DNA of 64,000 nucleotides, from the NCBI GenBank assembly GCA_036677505.1, contig JAVBWK010000027.1, positions 19,456 through 83,455 of the forward strand, given 5' to 3'. The stretch comes from UBA2227 sp036677505 (lineage in GTDB: Bacteria > Bacillota_I > Bacilli_A > Erysipelotrichales > Erysipelotrichaceae). Below are positions 31,093 through 40,790 of the stretch, in pieces. The stretch's first letter is position 1; each line of letters opens with the position of its first letter. The position numbers and the translations under genes are program-made. The notes under the pieces are model-generated. The model was given only the letters and a program-made list of their open reading frames with translations, did no database searches and had not been told where the DNA came from.

Positions 31093-31947
31093 CTATTTCT
31101 GTAAAGCGATCAGTAACTCGCGGATCAGCTTGCAAGCCAGTGCCGTCGAAGCCCCTGTCGGATCGAGCATCGGATTGAGTTCATTGACATCCAAGCCCAC
31201 GATATCAAGTCCGGCAACCTTCATTAAAGCACTTCGCAATGTTTCGAAAGTCAGACCTCCGGCTTCCGGAGTCCCGGTACCCGGCAGTTGCGAAGGATCC
31301 AGCACATCGAGATCCACCGTCAGATATACCGGCTTCCCTTTCAGAGAAGCGACAGCTGAATCTACGGTATCAGCCGTAAACTTTTCCTGAATCAGATGAC
31401 TCTTCGCAAACTCAAACTCCGCTTTTTCACCCGAGCGGATCCCAAACTGAAAAATCTTGTGATCCCCCACCAAATCATGGCAGCGGCGGATCACGGTTGC
31501 ATGCGACAGTGTCTCCCCCATGTAATCATCGCGTAAGTCGGTATGGGCATCAAAGTGAACGATATGCACATCCGGATACTTGTTGAACACGGCGCAGAAA
31601 ATCCCTAAGGTGACCAGATGTTCGCCGCCGATCAGAAACGGCAGTTTTTCGGCCGAAAGAATTTCTAGGGCTGCTTCTTCGATCACATCTAACGCCCGGC
31701 TCGGATTGCCAAAGGGCAGATCGAGATCGCCGGCATCACACACGGTTGTCGTATCCAACTCTTTATCAAGATAGGGCGAATAGATTTCTATGCCGAATGA
31801 CTCTTTGCGGATGGCCGAAGATGCAAAGCGGGTGCCCGGACGATACGAGGTCGTCGAGTCAAACGGTGCACCGATCAGGACGATCTTGGCATCCTCAAAA
31901 TCAGCCTCACACCCGATAAAGGTCGAAACGTTTTTACTCAGATGCAT
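31093..31947 (-). CDS. speB: Agmatinase
   Basis: 284 residues from the ATG at 31947 (GGAG box); it overlaps the end of speE. The ureohydrolase metal ligands are in GGEHLVTLG, HFDAHTDLRDDY and TVDLDVLDPSQLPGTGTPE, so both manganese sites are complete. Given the arginine decarboxylase, spermidine synthase and AdoMet decarboxylase in the same operon, the substrate is most likely agmatine, giving putrescine and urea. Last gene before the terminator. Confidence 0.92.
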   Translation of the reverse strand: MHLSKNVSTFIGCEADFEDAKIVLIGAPFDSTTSYRPGTRFASSAIRKESFGIEIYSPYLDKELDTTTVCDAGDLDLPFGNPSRALDVIEEAALEILSAEKLPFLIGGEHLVTLGIFCAVFNKYPDVHIVHFDAHTDLRDDYMGETLSHATVIRRCHDLVGDHKIFQFGIRSGEKAEFEFAKSHLIQEKFTADTVDSAVASLKGKPVYLTVDLDVLDPSQLPGTGTPEAGGLTFETLRSALMKVAGLDIVGLDVNELNPMLDPTGASTALACKLIRELLIALQK

Positions 31948-32788
31948 GAGACAACAGCTCCTTGACATAATTGGGCAAAGCAAAACAGCCGATATGCAAG
32001 TCAAGATTGTAATAGCCGGTTTTGAGGTTCAGTGCCGTCCACTCTTCCCTTTTCAGATCACGGATCGGATCGATGCTTTTGGAAGCATAACCAAACAGCC
32101 AGTGACCGGAGGGATAGGTCGGGATATGTGCCTGATATACACGTGCGATCGGAAACAGCTCCTTGATGCGCATATGAGCGCGCTTCATCGAGTGCTGATA
32201 CGTATCATAATAGGGATTTTCGTGCTGATTGACCAAAATGCCGTTTTCCTTTAAAGCATGATAACAGTTGCCGTAAAACTCACGGGTAAACAGTCCTTCG
32301 CCCGGTCCGAAAGGATCGGTGGAATCCACGATGATCAGATCATATTCATTGACCCGCGAACGGACAAATTTCAACCCGTCTTCATAGAAAATATGGACGC
32401 GCGGATCGCTGAGGCTGACGGTCGTATTGGGGAAAAATTCCAGACAGACATCGACGACCAGCTTGTCGATTTCGACCATATCAATATGCTCAACACCCGG
32501 ATAACGGCACAGCTCACGCACCGTTCCGCCATCCCCGGCCCCGATGACCAACACCCGCTTGATATCCGGATTGGTCGCCATCGGAACATGCACGATCATA
32601 TCGTGATAAATGAATTCATCTTTCTCGGTGACCATCATCAGTCCGTCCAAAGTGAAAAACTTGCCGAATTCCTTGGAATGGAAGACGTCGATGCGCTGAA
32701 AGTCGCTTTGACCCTGATAGAGCTGCTGATCGACTAAAATCGAGAAACGGACGTTGTCCGTATGTTGTTCGGTATACCATAGTTCCAT
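31934..32788 (-). CDS. speE: Spermidine synthase
   Basis: 284 residues. ELWYTEQHTDNVRFSILVDQ is the usual start, VLVIGAGDGGTVRELCRY is the decarboxy-AdoMet binding motif, and IIVDSTDPFGPGEGLFTREF carries the catalytic aspartate region. It transfers the aminopropyl group to putrescine. It lies 3 bases after speA and overlaps speB, in keeping with joint translation. Confidence 0.95.
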   Translation of the reverse strand: MELWYTEQHTDNVRFSILVDQQLYQGQSDFQRIDVFHSKEFGKFFTLDGLMMVTEKDEFIYHDMIVHVPMATNPDIKRVLVIGAGDGGTVRELCRYPGVEHIDMVEIDKLVVDVCLEFFPNTTVSLSDPRVHIFYEDGLKFVRSRVNEYDLIIVDSTDPFGPGEGLFTREFYGNCYHALKENGILVNQHENPYYDTYQHSMKRAHMRIKELFPIARVYQAHIPTYPSGHWLFGYASKSIDPIRDLKREEWTALNLKTGYYNLDLHIGCFALPNYVKELLSHASE

Positions 32789-32791
32789 GTT

Positions 32792-34243
32792 CTAATCCTC
32801 CAATACGTCGATCGTTTGGATGCTGGTGTCTTTCGGACCGGTAATGAAACTGCCCTTGGACTTTGCATAATGGATCATATCGACGATTTCTTTCGTTATT
32901 AATTCTCCCGGCGCACAAATCGGTATGCCCGGAGGGTAAGCCATGATGGACTCGCCGCTGACCTTTCCGATCGCTTCATCGATCGAAACGGTCACACACG
33001 GTGTATAAAACGCTTCCCGTGGTGTTTTGACGACAACGGGCTGAATATATTCCTGCGTCAGCATCCCTGCCGGATCTTTGGCATATTTGCGCTTGATATC
33101 GGTCAGTGCGCCTAACAGACGCTCGACTTTCAGTGCGGTATCCCCCACAGAAATGATCGCCAGGATATTGCCCAAATCACCGAATTCAATCTGAATGTCA
33201 TATTCATCGCGCAGGATATCGGCGATCTCAATGCCGGTCAGACCGATGTCCCGGGTAAAGACGGACAGTTTGGTCGGATCGACATTGCAAATGGTATCGC
33301 CATTGATCAATGCTTCATCAAAGGGGATGTACCCGCTGACTTTACGGATCTCTTCCCTTGCATAGCGGGTCAACTCGGCCACTTTTTTAAATACGGCCTT
33401 ACCTTCCAACGCCAGATGCTTTCGCGCGATATCCAATGAAGCCAACAGCAGATACGATCCGCTGGTCGTATGGGTCAGATTGAGCATTGAGCGGACATAG
33501 CTTGTCTGCCGGTCATCTTTGATCAGCAGAAAGGAGCTTTGAGTCAGTGAACCGCCGGTTTTATGCATGCTTACCGCCGCCATATCGGCACCGGCCGCCA
33601 TGGCACTGATTGGCAGGTCATCACCGAAATAAAAGTGGGTCCCATGGGCTTCATCGACCAGCACTTTGATTCCGTGGCGATGGGCGATGTCGACGATGCC
33701 CTTTAAATCACCGCAAATCCCGTAGTAGGTCGGATTATTGACAAAGACCGCTTTGACATCCGGATTGGCCAGGATCGCCGCTTCGATATCCGCTTTGGAC
33801 ATGCCCAATCCGATGCCCAGTTTTTCATCAATGCCCGGATTGACATATACCGGAATCGCCCCGGTCAATATCAGCGCATTGATCGCCGAGCGGTGGACAT
33901 TGCGCGGTAAAATGATTTTATCACCCTGCTTACAGGCGGACATGACCATCGCCTGCACGGCCGCTGTGGTTCCTCCGACAATAAAAAACGCATGCCCCGC
34001 CCCAAACGCTTCGGCCGCGATTTTCTCCGCTTCAAGAATGACGCCGGTTGGCGAGCACAAATAGTCCAGCGGTTTGCGTGAGTTGAGATCATACTGGATG
34101 GCTTTATCCCCCAGAAAATCGCGCAACAGCGGATTGCCTTTGCCTTGCTTATGTCCGGGAACATCAAAAGACACGATGCGCTGACTGACCTGTTCGCTCA
34201 GCGCTTCGACGATCAGCGTGCGATGCTGGTCGCGTTTAGTCAT
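32792..34243 (-). CDS. speA: Arginine decarboxylase (Orn/Lys/Arg decarboxylase family, PLP)
   Basis: 483 residues from the ATG at 34243 (GAGGA box), overlapping the speD stop. DVPGHKQGKGNPLLRDFLG is the family start, VDEAHGTHFYFGDDLPISA binds PLP, and the Schiff-base lysine lies in AVSMHKTGGSLTQSS. The short form without the N-terminal wing domain resembles Bacillus SpeA (YaaO/SpeA type). Lysine decarboxylase cannot be excluded from motifs alone, but speB in the operon implies agmatine as product. Confidence 0.88.
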   Translation of the reverse strand: MTKRDQHRTLIVEALSEQVSQRIVSFDVPGHKQGKGNPLLRDFLGDKAIQYDLNSRKPLDYLCSPTGVILEAEKIAAEAFGAGHAFFIVGGTTAAVQAMVMSACKQGDKIILPRNVHRSAINALILTGAIPVYVNPGIDEKLGIGLGMSKADIEAAILANPDVKAVFVNNPTYYGICGDLKGIVDIAHRHGIKVLVDEAHGTHFYFGDDLPISAMAAGADMAAVSMHKTGGSLTQSSFLLIKDDRQTSYVRSMLNLTHTTSGSYLLLASLDIARKHLALEGKAVFKKVAELTRYAREEIRKVSGYIPFDEALINGDTICNVDPTKLSVFTRDIGLTGIEIADILRDEYDIQIEFGDLGNILAIISVGDTALKVERLLGALTDIKRKYAKDPAGMLTQEYIQPVVVKTPREAFYTPCVTVSIDEAIGKVSGESIMAYPPGIPICAPGELITKEIVDMIHYAKSKGSFITGPKDTSIQTIDVLED

Positions 34244-35060
34244 TGACGGAATCCTCGTAAATATTGGACCCGCTGAAAATCTCAATCATTTCTTTATACA
34301 AAGCATTGGTGATTTCACGGCGGACCACCGGCTTCAATTCATCCTTATCCGTGTTATACAAATAGTTTTGAAGTTCGATATTATTGACCATCATCTTGGT
34401 ATGAAAAATGTTGGACTGATAGACATTGATATCGACGGCATCGTAGTTCTTCAGTGTTTCCTTATTGATATACTGCTGGATAGACGTGATTTTGTGATCG
34501 ATAAAATGTTTTTTGCGGTCGATGTCACGGGTAAAACCGCGCACCCGGTAATCGATCGTGATGATATCGGAGTCAAAGCAGCTGATCAGATAATCCAGGG
34601 CATTGAGCGGTGAAATCGTTCCGCAAGTCGATACATCGATATCGACCCGAAACGTGGAAATTGCATGATCGGGATGATATTCCGGATATGAGTGGACGGT
34701 CACATGGCTTTTGTCCAAATGAGCAACGATGGTTTTGTTTTCATTAAAAACGCCCATCCCTAAGTTGCATGTCGGATCGACGAGGTTTTCTTCAATGGGA
34801 TCTTCGGAAATCAGGACAGTGACACTGGCTCCCTGCGGATCATAATCTTGCTTGGCAATATTTAAAACGTGAGCACCGATGATATCGGTGACATCGCATA
34901 ATATCTTGGTCAGACGTTCGGCATTGTATTGTTCATCAATATAAGCCAAATAGTTTTTGCGCTCTTTCTCGCTTTTGGCGAAATTGACATCGTAGATGTT
35001 GAAGCTCAAGGTCTTTGTCAGATTGTTAAATCCATACAAAGCAATTTTGCCATTGTTCAT
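34236..35060 (-). CDS. speD: S-adenosylmethionine decarboxylase proenzyme (long, Escherichia coli type)
   Basis: 274 residues, matching the long SpeD class rather than the roughly 125-residue Bacillus class. The self-cleavage site is in HLDKSHVTVHSYPEYHP: the serine after Lys becomes the pyruvoyl group. CGTISPLNALDYLISCFDSD and IDYRVRGFTRDIDRKKHFID are typical of the long form. It makes decarboxylated AdoMet for SpeE. First gene of the operon, with a good promoter and an AGGAGG site. Confidence 0.94.
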   Translation of the reverse strand: MNNGKIALYGFNNLTKTLSFNIYDVNFAKSEKERKNYLAYIDEQYNAERLTKILCDVTDIIGAHVLNIAKQDYDPQGASVTVLISEDPIEENLVDPTCNLGMGVFNENKTIVAHLDKSHVTVHSYPEYHPDHAISTFRVDIDVSTCGTISPLNALDYLISCFDSDIITIDYRVRGFTRDIDRKKHFIDHKITSIQQYINKETLKNYDAVDINVYQSNIFHTKMMVNNIELQNYLYNTDKDELKPVVRREITNALYKEMIEIFSGSNIYEDSVND

Positions 35061-35092
35061 CTTCAGTCCTCCTGTTTAATAAAACAAAACAT

Positions 35093-35120
35093 ATTATACA
35101 GTATTACTAAATAAATGCAA
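35093..35120 (-). promoter_or_regulatory. speD operon promoter
   Basis: Minus strand TTGCAT (35115-35120), 16 bases, TATAAT (35093-35098), 32 bases before the speD ATG. Confidence 0.75.
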
Positions 35121-35130
35121 CAAGTTCAAT

Positions 35131-35158
35131 AAAAAAACCGCGTTATTTTCAGCGGTTT
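35131..35158 (-). terminator. Terminator after the esterase gene
   Basis: AACCGC-N10-GCGGTT and a U7 run on the minus strand; the esterase stop codon lies next to its first arm. Confidence 0.8.
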
Positions 35159-35919
35159 TCATCAAGCAAAAATGCGAGGATATTTCCGATCCGCTTGGAC
35201 CAGTCACTTTCATGATGGATGCCCTGCGGATACTCCCGATACAGAAAGCTGTACAATCCTTTGTGCGACCAGACGGAGGCGATCGCCCGGTTGGTATCCA
35301 CATACGACTGACTCTCACGGTCAATCTTGGACTCCATCCGACCGACATCCATATAGACGCAGTTGCCGGAGACATCACTTCCCTCAATCAGTTTCACCAT
35401 ATCCTGAGGTGCAAACCACAGAGCATTGGACAGACAGGCGATTTTCGTAAAAATCTTGGGATAACGGCACATGGCAGCCATCGAGATCAACCCGCCCATG
35501 CTTGATCCGGCCATCAGAAACTGATTCAAAACAGGATATTCTTTCTTAATCCAAGGAATCAGGACATAAACGATCCAATCGATATACTCATTACCCTTTC
35601 CTCCGGCCGGACGAGTCAGCCAATCCCTTAAGCCTACGATATCTTCATTATAGAACGGACTGTACTCATCCAATCGGTTTAAACCTTCGGCACAGCTGAT
35701 CCCGACGACCACCAGATCAAGCCCGGTCTGTTCAATGGCATCCTTAAGTTTCCAACTCACACCGAAAGATGCCCGGGCATCGTCAAACAGATTCTGTCCG
35801 TCATGCATGATCAGACATGGCAACGGTTCACGGATACCTTCGGGATAATATACAAAAACGGCCGCATCACGGCCGGAAAACGTCAGATTCATCGTAAATT
35901 CCTTGAGGATATAGTTCAC
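35149..35919 (-). CDS. Putative esterase (alpha/beta hydrolase, esterase D/Fes type)
   Basis: 256 residues starting at a GTG that overlaps the previous stop (GTGA) and has GGAGTGA upstream; an ATG nine codons on is an alternative. The nucleophile elbow is MAGSSMGGLISMAAM, an early LIMHDGQNLFDD motif is typical of PF00756 esterases, and GIHHESDWSKR supplies the catalytic histidine followed by the conserved W. It has no signal peptide, so it acts in the cytoplasm, perhaps on an intracellular ester such as an S-acyl or siderophore-like compound. The substrate is not known. Confidence 0.82.
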   Translation of the reverse strand: MNYILKEFTMNLTFSGRDAAVFVYYPEGIREPLPCLIMHDGQNLFDDARASFGVSWKLKDAIEQTGLDLVVVGISCAEGLNRLDEYSPFYNEDIVGLRDWLTRPAGGKGNEYIDWIVYVLIPWIKKEYPVLNQFLMAGSSMGGLISMAAMCRYPKIFTKIACLSNALWFAPQDMVKLIEGSDVSGNCVYMDVGRMESKIDRESQSYVDTNRAIASVWSHKGLYSFLYREYPQGIHHESDWSKRIGNILAFLLDENR

Positions 35920-36506
35920 GATTCAATCACTCCTTTGGTTTTAGCTAAGCGATATGCATGATACAGAGGTGCGTATTCGCTTTTGATCCGGTTCCAAACG
36001 ATCAGACATTCATCAGACAGTTTCTTTTTCGATGCACGGAAATACTCAGTGGCCAAATCCGCGCTGTTTAACGCTTGTTCCCCTTGTTTTACATCGCAGT
36101 AAAGAGAAGCCAAAGCTGTCTCAACATATGGATTGAGCAGCAAATCCGGATACTTCAGACGGATGTCAGAAATCAGTTCGATTCCTTCGAAATAACGCTT
36201 CATTTCCCGCAGGATCTCAACATTTTTGACAATAACGGTCGGTAAAGAAGCCTGATCTTTCTGAATGATTGCCATACGCAGCGCTTCCTGCGCAAAGTCG
36301 TATGCTTTCTGAATAATTCCGGTATTGAGAAAATGAGCCGACTGATCCAGCAGGTTTTTGACCGACTCTTCTTTTTCCAGTAACGACTTCGAAAACTCCG
36401 CATCCAGCTCGACAGCCATTTTCAGCGGTTGTTTCTCGCCGATTTCGCTGTACCAGTCCTGCTTGATCTTGATATAGCGTTTTCCCTTATACTCAAACTT
36501 ATCCAT
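35916..36506 (-). CDS. Helical-repeat (TPR-like) protein of unknown function
   Basis: 196 residues. An N-terminal beta-like stretch (KFEYKGKRYIKIKQDWYSE) is followed by paired helices from residue 45 (ESVKNLLDQSAHFLNTGIIQ, KAYDFAQEALRMAIIQKDQA, YFEGIELISDIRLKYPDLLL, YVETALASLYCDVKQGEQAL), the spacing of tetratricopeptide repeats. No catalytic motif is seen. It is cotranscribed with the esterase (GTGA overlap) from its own promoter, so it may bind or guide that enzyme, which is inference. Confidence 0.7.
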   Translation of the reverse strand: MDKFEYKGKRYIKIKQDWYSEIGEKQPLKMAVELDAEFSKSLLEKEESVKNLLDQSAHFLNTGIIQKAYDFAQEALRMAIIQKDQASLPTVIVKNVEILREMKRYFEGIELISDIRLKYPDLLLNPYVETALASLYCDVKQGEQALNSADLATEYFRASKKKLSDECLIVWNRIKSEYAPLYHAYRLAKTKGVIES

Positions 36507-36607
36507 TTTCTTCCTCCGTATTCAAACTAACAAAAAAAGCCTTCGTTGTGCTGATGACTGTTATTTCAGTTGATGAAAATAACGCAAATAAAAATATCTC
36601 TACCCAT

Positions 36608-36635
36608 ATTATAGAATAGAAATATTTTTAATCAA
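36608..36635 (-). promoter_or_regulatory. Promoter of the TPR-esterase pair
   Basis: Minus strand TTGATT (36630-36635), 16 bases, TATAAT (36608-36613). The roughly 95-base leader that follows has an inverted repeat GTTATTT-N10-AAATAAC and a U7 run before the GGAGG site. Confidence 0.7.
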
Positions 36636-36645
36636 TACCTATTTT

Positions 36646-37710
36646 TCAGATGTACGACTGGACTTCTTCCTCTTTGTTGAGAAATCTCAGTGCCCCCATA
36701 GCCAAGGCAGCCAGTTCATCCTCTCCCGGATATACTTTGACATCACTGATCCAGTCAATACGCTCACTCAGAGTTTTGCATATATATTCATTATACGCCA
36801 AACCTCCGGTCAGAAGGATCGCATCGACCTTGCCCTCCAATACCGTAGCCATCGCCCCGATTTCTTTGGCCATCTGATAGATCATGGCATCGATCACACG
36901 TTTGGCCTCATCATCGTGCTGAGCCTGCTCCATGATTGATATGACATTGTTGGATCCCATATAGGACACCAATCCGCCGCCCCCGACCAAAAGTTTGCGT
37001 ACCTGACGGGTATCCCCGCGAAATTCTTCGACCAAATCCAACACAGAGAAACAGCTGAGACCGCCACTGCGCTCGGGTGAAAACGGTCCTTCCCCATCCA
37101 GTGCATTATTGACATCGATGACCTGACCTTTGCGGTGAGCACCGATGGAAACACCGCCACCCATATGACAGACGATCAGATTGAGTGAAGCCACGTCCCC
37201 AGATATCTCTTTGGCATACTGACGGGCAATCTGTTTCTGATTCAGTGCATGGAAAACGCTTCGTCTTGATACCTGTTTTAAACCGGAATAACGGGCCAGC
37301 ACACACAGCTCATCGGTCACCGGTGCATCGACAAACACGACCGGCTTATGATACTTTTCTCCCCAGTAATAACCGATGCAGTTTCCGACATTGGTCACAT
37401 GCGTACCGTATTTCTCAGCCAGAATATCGTCAATGACTTCTTTCGATACCCAATAAATCCCTCCGGGAAGAGGCTTGACGACTCCTCCGCGCACACATAT
37501 GCAATCCAGCGATTCAAAGGAAACATCAATCTCCCTCATCCACTTTTCAATGGCTTCCCTACGGAAATCCTGCTGATCAAGGACCCTATGAAATGAAGAT
37601 ATTTCCGAAGCGCTGTGGCGGATGGTCGTGCTTTTGACCATGGTTTCCCCTTGAAATATCGCAGCTTTCGAAGATGTCGAACCTAAATTCAGTACCAGTA
37701 TGTTAAACAT
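36646..37710 (-). CDS. buk: Butyrate kinase
   Basis: 354 residues, the Buk length (acetate kinase is about 400). It begins ILVLNLGSTSSKAAIF, with the ASKHA phosphate loop; further motifs are VNVGNCIGYYWGEKYHKPVV-like (VTNVGNCIGYYWG), SLNLIVCHMGGGVSIGAH, NNALDGEGPFSPERSGGL and AILLTGGLAYNEYI. The DGEGPFSPERSG region is typical of butyrate rather than acetate kinase. It could form butyrate and ATP from butyryl phosphate. No phosphotransbutyrylase gene is adjacent, so the acyl substrate (butyrate or a branched-chain acid) is open. Confidence 0.9.
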   Translation of the reverse strand: MFNILVLNLGSTSSKAAIFQGETMVKSTTIRHSASEISSFHRVLDQQDFRREAIEKWMREIDVSFESLDCICVRGGVVKPLPGGIYWVSKEVIDDILAEKYGTHVTNVGNCIGYYWGEKYHKPVVFVDAPVTDELCVLARYSGLKQVSRRSVFHALNQKQIARQYAKEISGDVASLNLIVCHMGGGVSIGAHRKGQVIDVNNALDGEGPFSPERSGGLSCFSVLDLVEEFRGDTRQVRKLLVGGGGLVSYMGSNNVISIMEQAQHDDEAKRVIDAMIYQMAKEIGAMATVLEGKVDAILLTGGLAYNEYICKTLSERIDWISDVKVYPGEDELAALAMGALRFLNKEEEVQSYI

Positions 37711-37735
37711 GATGATCCTCCCTGCTTATATCTCT

Positions 37736-37741
37736 ATTTTA
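37736..37741 (-). promoter_or_regulatory. buk promoter (-10)
   Basis: TAAAAT on the minus strand, 25 bases before the buk ATG and just after the pflA terminator; GGGAGG site follows. Confidence 0.45.
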
Positions 37742-37744
37742 TCA

Positions 37745-37769
37745 TAAAAAAGGATGGTTATTGCCATCC
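37745..37769 (-). terminator. pflBA terminator
   Basis: GGATGG-caataa-CCATCC with a U6 run on the minus strand; the pflA stop codon is in the loop. Confidence 0.85.
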
Positions 37770-38486
37770 GAGTTGATTGTAAAGATAATCCTGCAAATAT
37801 TTACAATAATCCTTGTCCATGCCATCGACATCCTTTAGCGGATTCTCAATGCCGAGTTTCTCATACTTGATATTCCCGAGGGTATGATAAGGCAAAATCT
37901 CTACTCTTTCTATGTGATCGAGCCTTTTGATCTTCTCAGCCAGCAGATCCATGTGCCCCAGCGTATCATTTTCACCCGGAACGATGACATAGCGGATCCA
38001 AAGTATGACTGCCTTTTCTTGTGCCTTTTCAAGAAACTGTGTTGATGAAGATTCTTTGACTTTCGTCATCCGTTCAAACGACTGGGCATCCACGCCTTTA
38101 AAATCAAGTAGGATCAGATCCGTGTGATCGAGAATATCATCAAAGAATACAGGATTGCCGACGCCGGCGGTATCCAAGGTGATATGAATGCCATCCTCTT
38201 TGCACAGTTTCATCACTTCCAATAAAAACGGTGACTGAAACAGCGGTTCTCCTCCGCAAAAGGTGACTCCGCCTTTTTCTTTATAATACGGTTTATATCG
38301 GCGGATTTTCTCAAACAGTTCGACCGAGGTCATCGATGCGCCGTTTTTCGGATCCCACATATCGGGATTATGACAGTACAGACACCGCAACGTACAGCCG
38401 GATAAAAAGACGACCGTGCGGATGCCGGGACCATCCGCCGTTGCGAATGATTCAATTTTCGAAATATAGCCTTTAGATGGATTCAT
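37758..38486 (-). CDS. pflA: Pyruvate formate-lyase activating enzyme
   Basis: 242 residues from the ATG at 38486, which overlaps the pflB stop. The radical SAM cluster motif is SGCTLRCLYCHNPDMWDP (CxxxCxxC), preceded by ESFATADGPGIRTVVF, and the glycyl-radical activase signature GGVTFCGGEPLFQ follows, then LDTAGVG and ILLDFKGVD. It abstracts a hydrogen from the C-terminal glycine of PflB under anaerobic conditions. No extra ferredoxin clusters are present, as in true PflA. Confidence 0.95.
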   Translation of the reverse strand: MNPSKGYISKIESFATADGPGIRTVVFLSGCTLRCLYCHNPDMWDPKNGASMTSVELFEKIRRYKPYYKEKGGVTFCGGEPLFQSPFLLEVMKLCKEDGIHITLDTAGVGNPVFFDDILDHTDLILLDFKGVDAQSFERMTKVKESSSTQFLEKAQEKAVILWIRYVIVPGENDTLGHMDLLAEKIKRLDHIERVEILPYHTLGNIKYEKLGIENPLKDVDGMDKDYCKYLQDYLYNQLGWQ

Positions 38487-40692
38487 GGAAGGTCCGGGCA
38501 ATGACTTCACGCTTTTGCGCATCGGTCAGCCGGGCAAAATGAACCGCGTATCCCGAGACACGGATCGTCAGATGCGGATATTTATCCGGATGTTCCATCG
38601 CATCGATCAGTTTGGCCCGATCAAGGACATTGACATTGAGATGATGGGCATTTTGGGCAAAGTAACCATCCAACACGCTGACCGTATTTTCGATCTGATC
38701 TTCACGCTCTTTGCCTAACGCGGCCGGTATGATCGAGAAGGTGTTAGATATGCCATCCATGCAGTCATCATACGGAAGTTTGGCGACGGAGTTCAGCGAG
38801 GCCAACGCACCGGAGACATCGCGTCCGTGCATCGGATTGGCACCCGGCGCAAACGCTTCGCCCTGCTTACGGCCATCCGGAGTCGCTCCGGTTTTCTTGC
38901 CGTAGACCACATTGGACGTGATCGTCAGTACCGATAAGGTGTGAATGGCATTGCGGATCAGCGGATGACGTTTGAGATAACTGCTGAAACGGCTCAAAAT
39001 ATCGACAGCAAGTCCGTCGACCCGGTCATCGTCATTTCCAAAACATGGGAAATCCCCTTCGATTTCAAAGTCGACCGTAATGCCCGCTTCATTGCGGATC
39101 GGCTTGACTTTTGCATATTTGATCGCACTGAGTGAATCGGCGACAACCGACAATCCGGCGACTCCAAAGGCCATCAGACGGCTGACATTTGTATCATGTA
39201 AGGCCATCAGACTTTTTTCATAGGCATATTTATCGTGCATCGTGTGGATGACATTCATGGTATCGACATACAGTTTCGCAGTGCGCTGCAAAATCGCATC
39301 AAAGGAGGTCATGACTTGTTCAAAGTCCAACACTTCATCATTCATCAGTTCAACCCCGTCAAACATGCGTTTACCGCTGATTTCATCGACACCGCCATTG
39401 ATAGACAGCAATAAGGCTTTGGCCAGATTGGTGCGTGCACCGAAATATTGCATTTGCTTGCCGATGCCCATCGCCGACACGCAGCAAGCGATCCCATAGT
39501 CCTGACTAAACAGCGGACGCATGATATCATCGTTTTCATATTGGATCGCACCGGTCTCAATCGACATTTTCGCACAATAACGCTTAAACGCATCGGGCAG
39601 CTGCTGTGACCAGAGAATGGTCATGTTGGGCTCCGGGGCCGGTCCGAGATTGGTGAGGGTATGCAGATATCTGAAAGAGTTTTTTGTTACCAGCGATTTG
39701 CCGTGACCGCTCATCCCGCCGATCGACTCGGTCACCCAGGTCGGATCTCCGGCGAAAAGCTCATCATACTCCGGAGTGCGCAGATGACGGACTAACCGCA
39801 GTTTCATGACAAACTGATCGATCATTTCTTGAGCCTGCGACTCCGTGATCAATCCTTCGATCAAATCACGCTCAATGTAAATATCGAGGAAAGTGGAGGT
39901 TCTGCCCAACGACATGGCCGCACCGTTATTCTCTTTGACCGCAGCCAGATAGGCAAAATAAAGCCATTGCACTGCTTGCTGAGCGTTGGCGGCCGGAGCG
40001 GAAATATCAAAACCGTAGGTTGCGGCCATCGCTTTGATGTCCTGCAAAGCACGGATCTGTTCACTGACTTCTTCGCGCAGCTGGATATTGGCCAAATCAT
40101 CAAGGTCGATGGCATTTAAGTCTTGCTTTTTGGCAGCGATCAGACGGTCGATGCCATATAAGGCAACCCGGCGGTAATCACCGATGATGCGTCCGCGGCC
40201 GTAAGCATCAGGCAAGCCGGTGAGCAGACCGGTCGAACGGGCTGCGCGCATGTCTTTGGTATAAGCATCAAATACTCCCTGATTATGGGTCTTGTGCCAC
40301 TTCTCAAAAGCAAGTTCCAACTGTGGCGGCATTTCACGGTGATAGGTATGCAAAATTGATTCAACCAGACGAATGCCTCCATAAGGATTGATGATGCGTT
40401 TGAGCGGTGCATCGCTTTGCAATCCAACGATTACTTCATCCTCTTTGATAATATAACCGGGATCGAAGTTATTGACTCCCGATATATGGTCCATATCAAT
40501 ATCCAAAACACCCAGCTTGACTTCCTGAGCCAGCAAGTCCACGGCCTTATCCCATAAGCGCTGCGTTTTCCCGCTGATCGGCGCAAGAAAACTCTCATCG
40601 CCCGTATACGAGGTGACATTCAGTTCTATAAAGTTTTCGACATCGATCAAATCTTTCCAGATGCCGTCATGAAATGATTTCCAAGGGTTCAT
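38473..40692 (-). CDS. pflB: Pyruvate formate-lyase (glycyl radical enzyme)
   Basis: 739 residues. The two active-site cysteines are in DYGIACCVSAMGIGKQMQYF and the glycyl radical motif is RVSGYAVHFARL near residue 714, followed by REVIARTFHES. DAYGRGRIIGDYRRVALYGI, NGAAMSLGRTSTFLDIYIERD and GMSGHGKSLVTK are all standard for PflB. It splits pyruvate plus CoA into acetyl-CoA and formate in anaerobic fermentation. ATG at 40692 has AAGGAGG upstream. The upstream region holds a CRP/FNR-type palindrome. Confidence 0.96.
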   Translation of the reverse strand: MNPWKSFHDGIWKDLIDVENFIELNVTSYTGDESFLAPISGKTQRLWDKAVDLLAQEVKLGVLDIDMDHISGVNNFDPGYIIKEDEVIVGLQSDAPLKRIINPYGGIRLVESILHTYHREMPPQLELAFEKWHKTHNQGVFDAYTKDMRAARSTGLLTGLPDAYGRGRIIGDYRRVALYGIDRLIAAKKQDLNAIDLDDLANIQLREEVSEQIRALQDIKAMAATYGFDISAPAANAQQAVQWLYFAYLAAVKENNGAAMSLGRTSTFLDIYIERDLIEGLITESQAQEMIDQFVMKLRLVRHLRTPEYDELFAGDPTWVTESIGGMSGHGKSLVTKNSFRYLHTLTNLGPAPEPNMTILWSQQLPDAFKRYCAKMSIETGAIQYENDDIMRPLFSQDYGIACCVSAMGIGKQMQYFGARTNLAKALLLSINGGVDEISGKRMFDGVELMNDEVLDFEQVMTSFDAILQRTAKLYVDTMNVIHTMHDKYAYEKSLMALHDTNVSRLMAFGVAGLSVVADSLSAIKYAKVKPIRNEAGITVDFEIEGDFPCFGNDDDRVDGLAVDILSRFSSYLKRHPLIRNAIHTLSVLTITSNVVYGKKTGATPDGRKQGEAFAPGANPMHGRDVSGALASLNSVAKLPYDDCMDGISNTFSIIPAALGKEREDQIENTVSVLDGYFAQNAHHLNVNVLDRAKLIDAMEHPDKYPHLTIRVSGYAVHFARLTDAQKREVIARTFHESI

Positions 40693-40790
40693 AAGATATC
40701 CTCCTTAACGCAATAAGTGTATCAGATATCACATAAGTCTTGTACGGATTTGATTTTGGGAGCGGTTACATCGAGAAAGTTTTTTTCATA

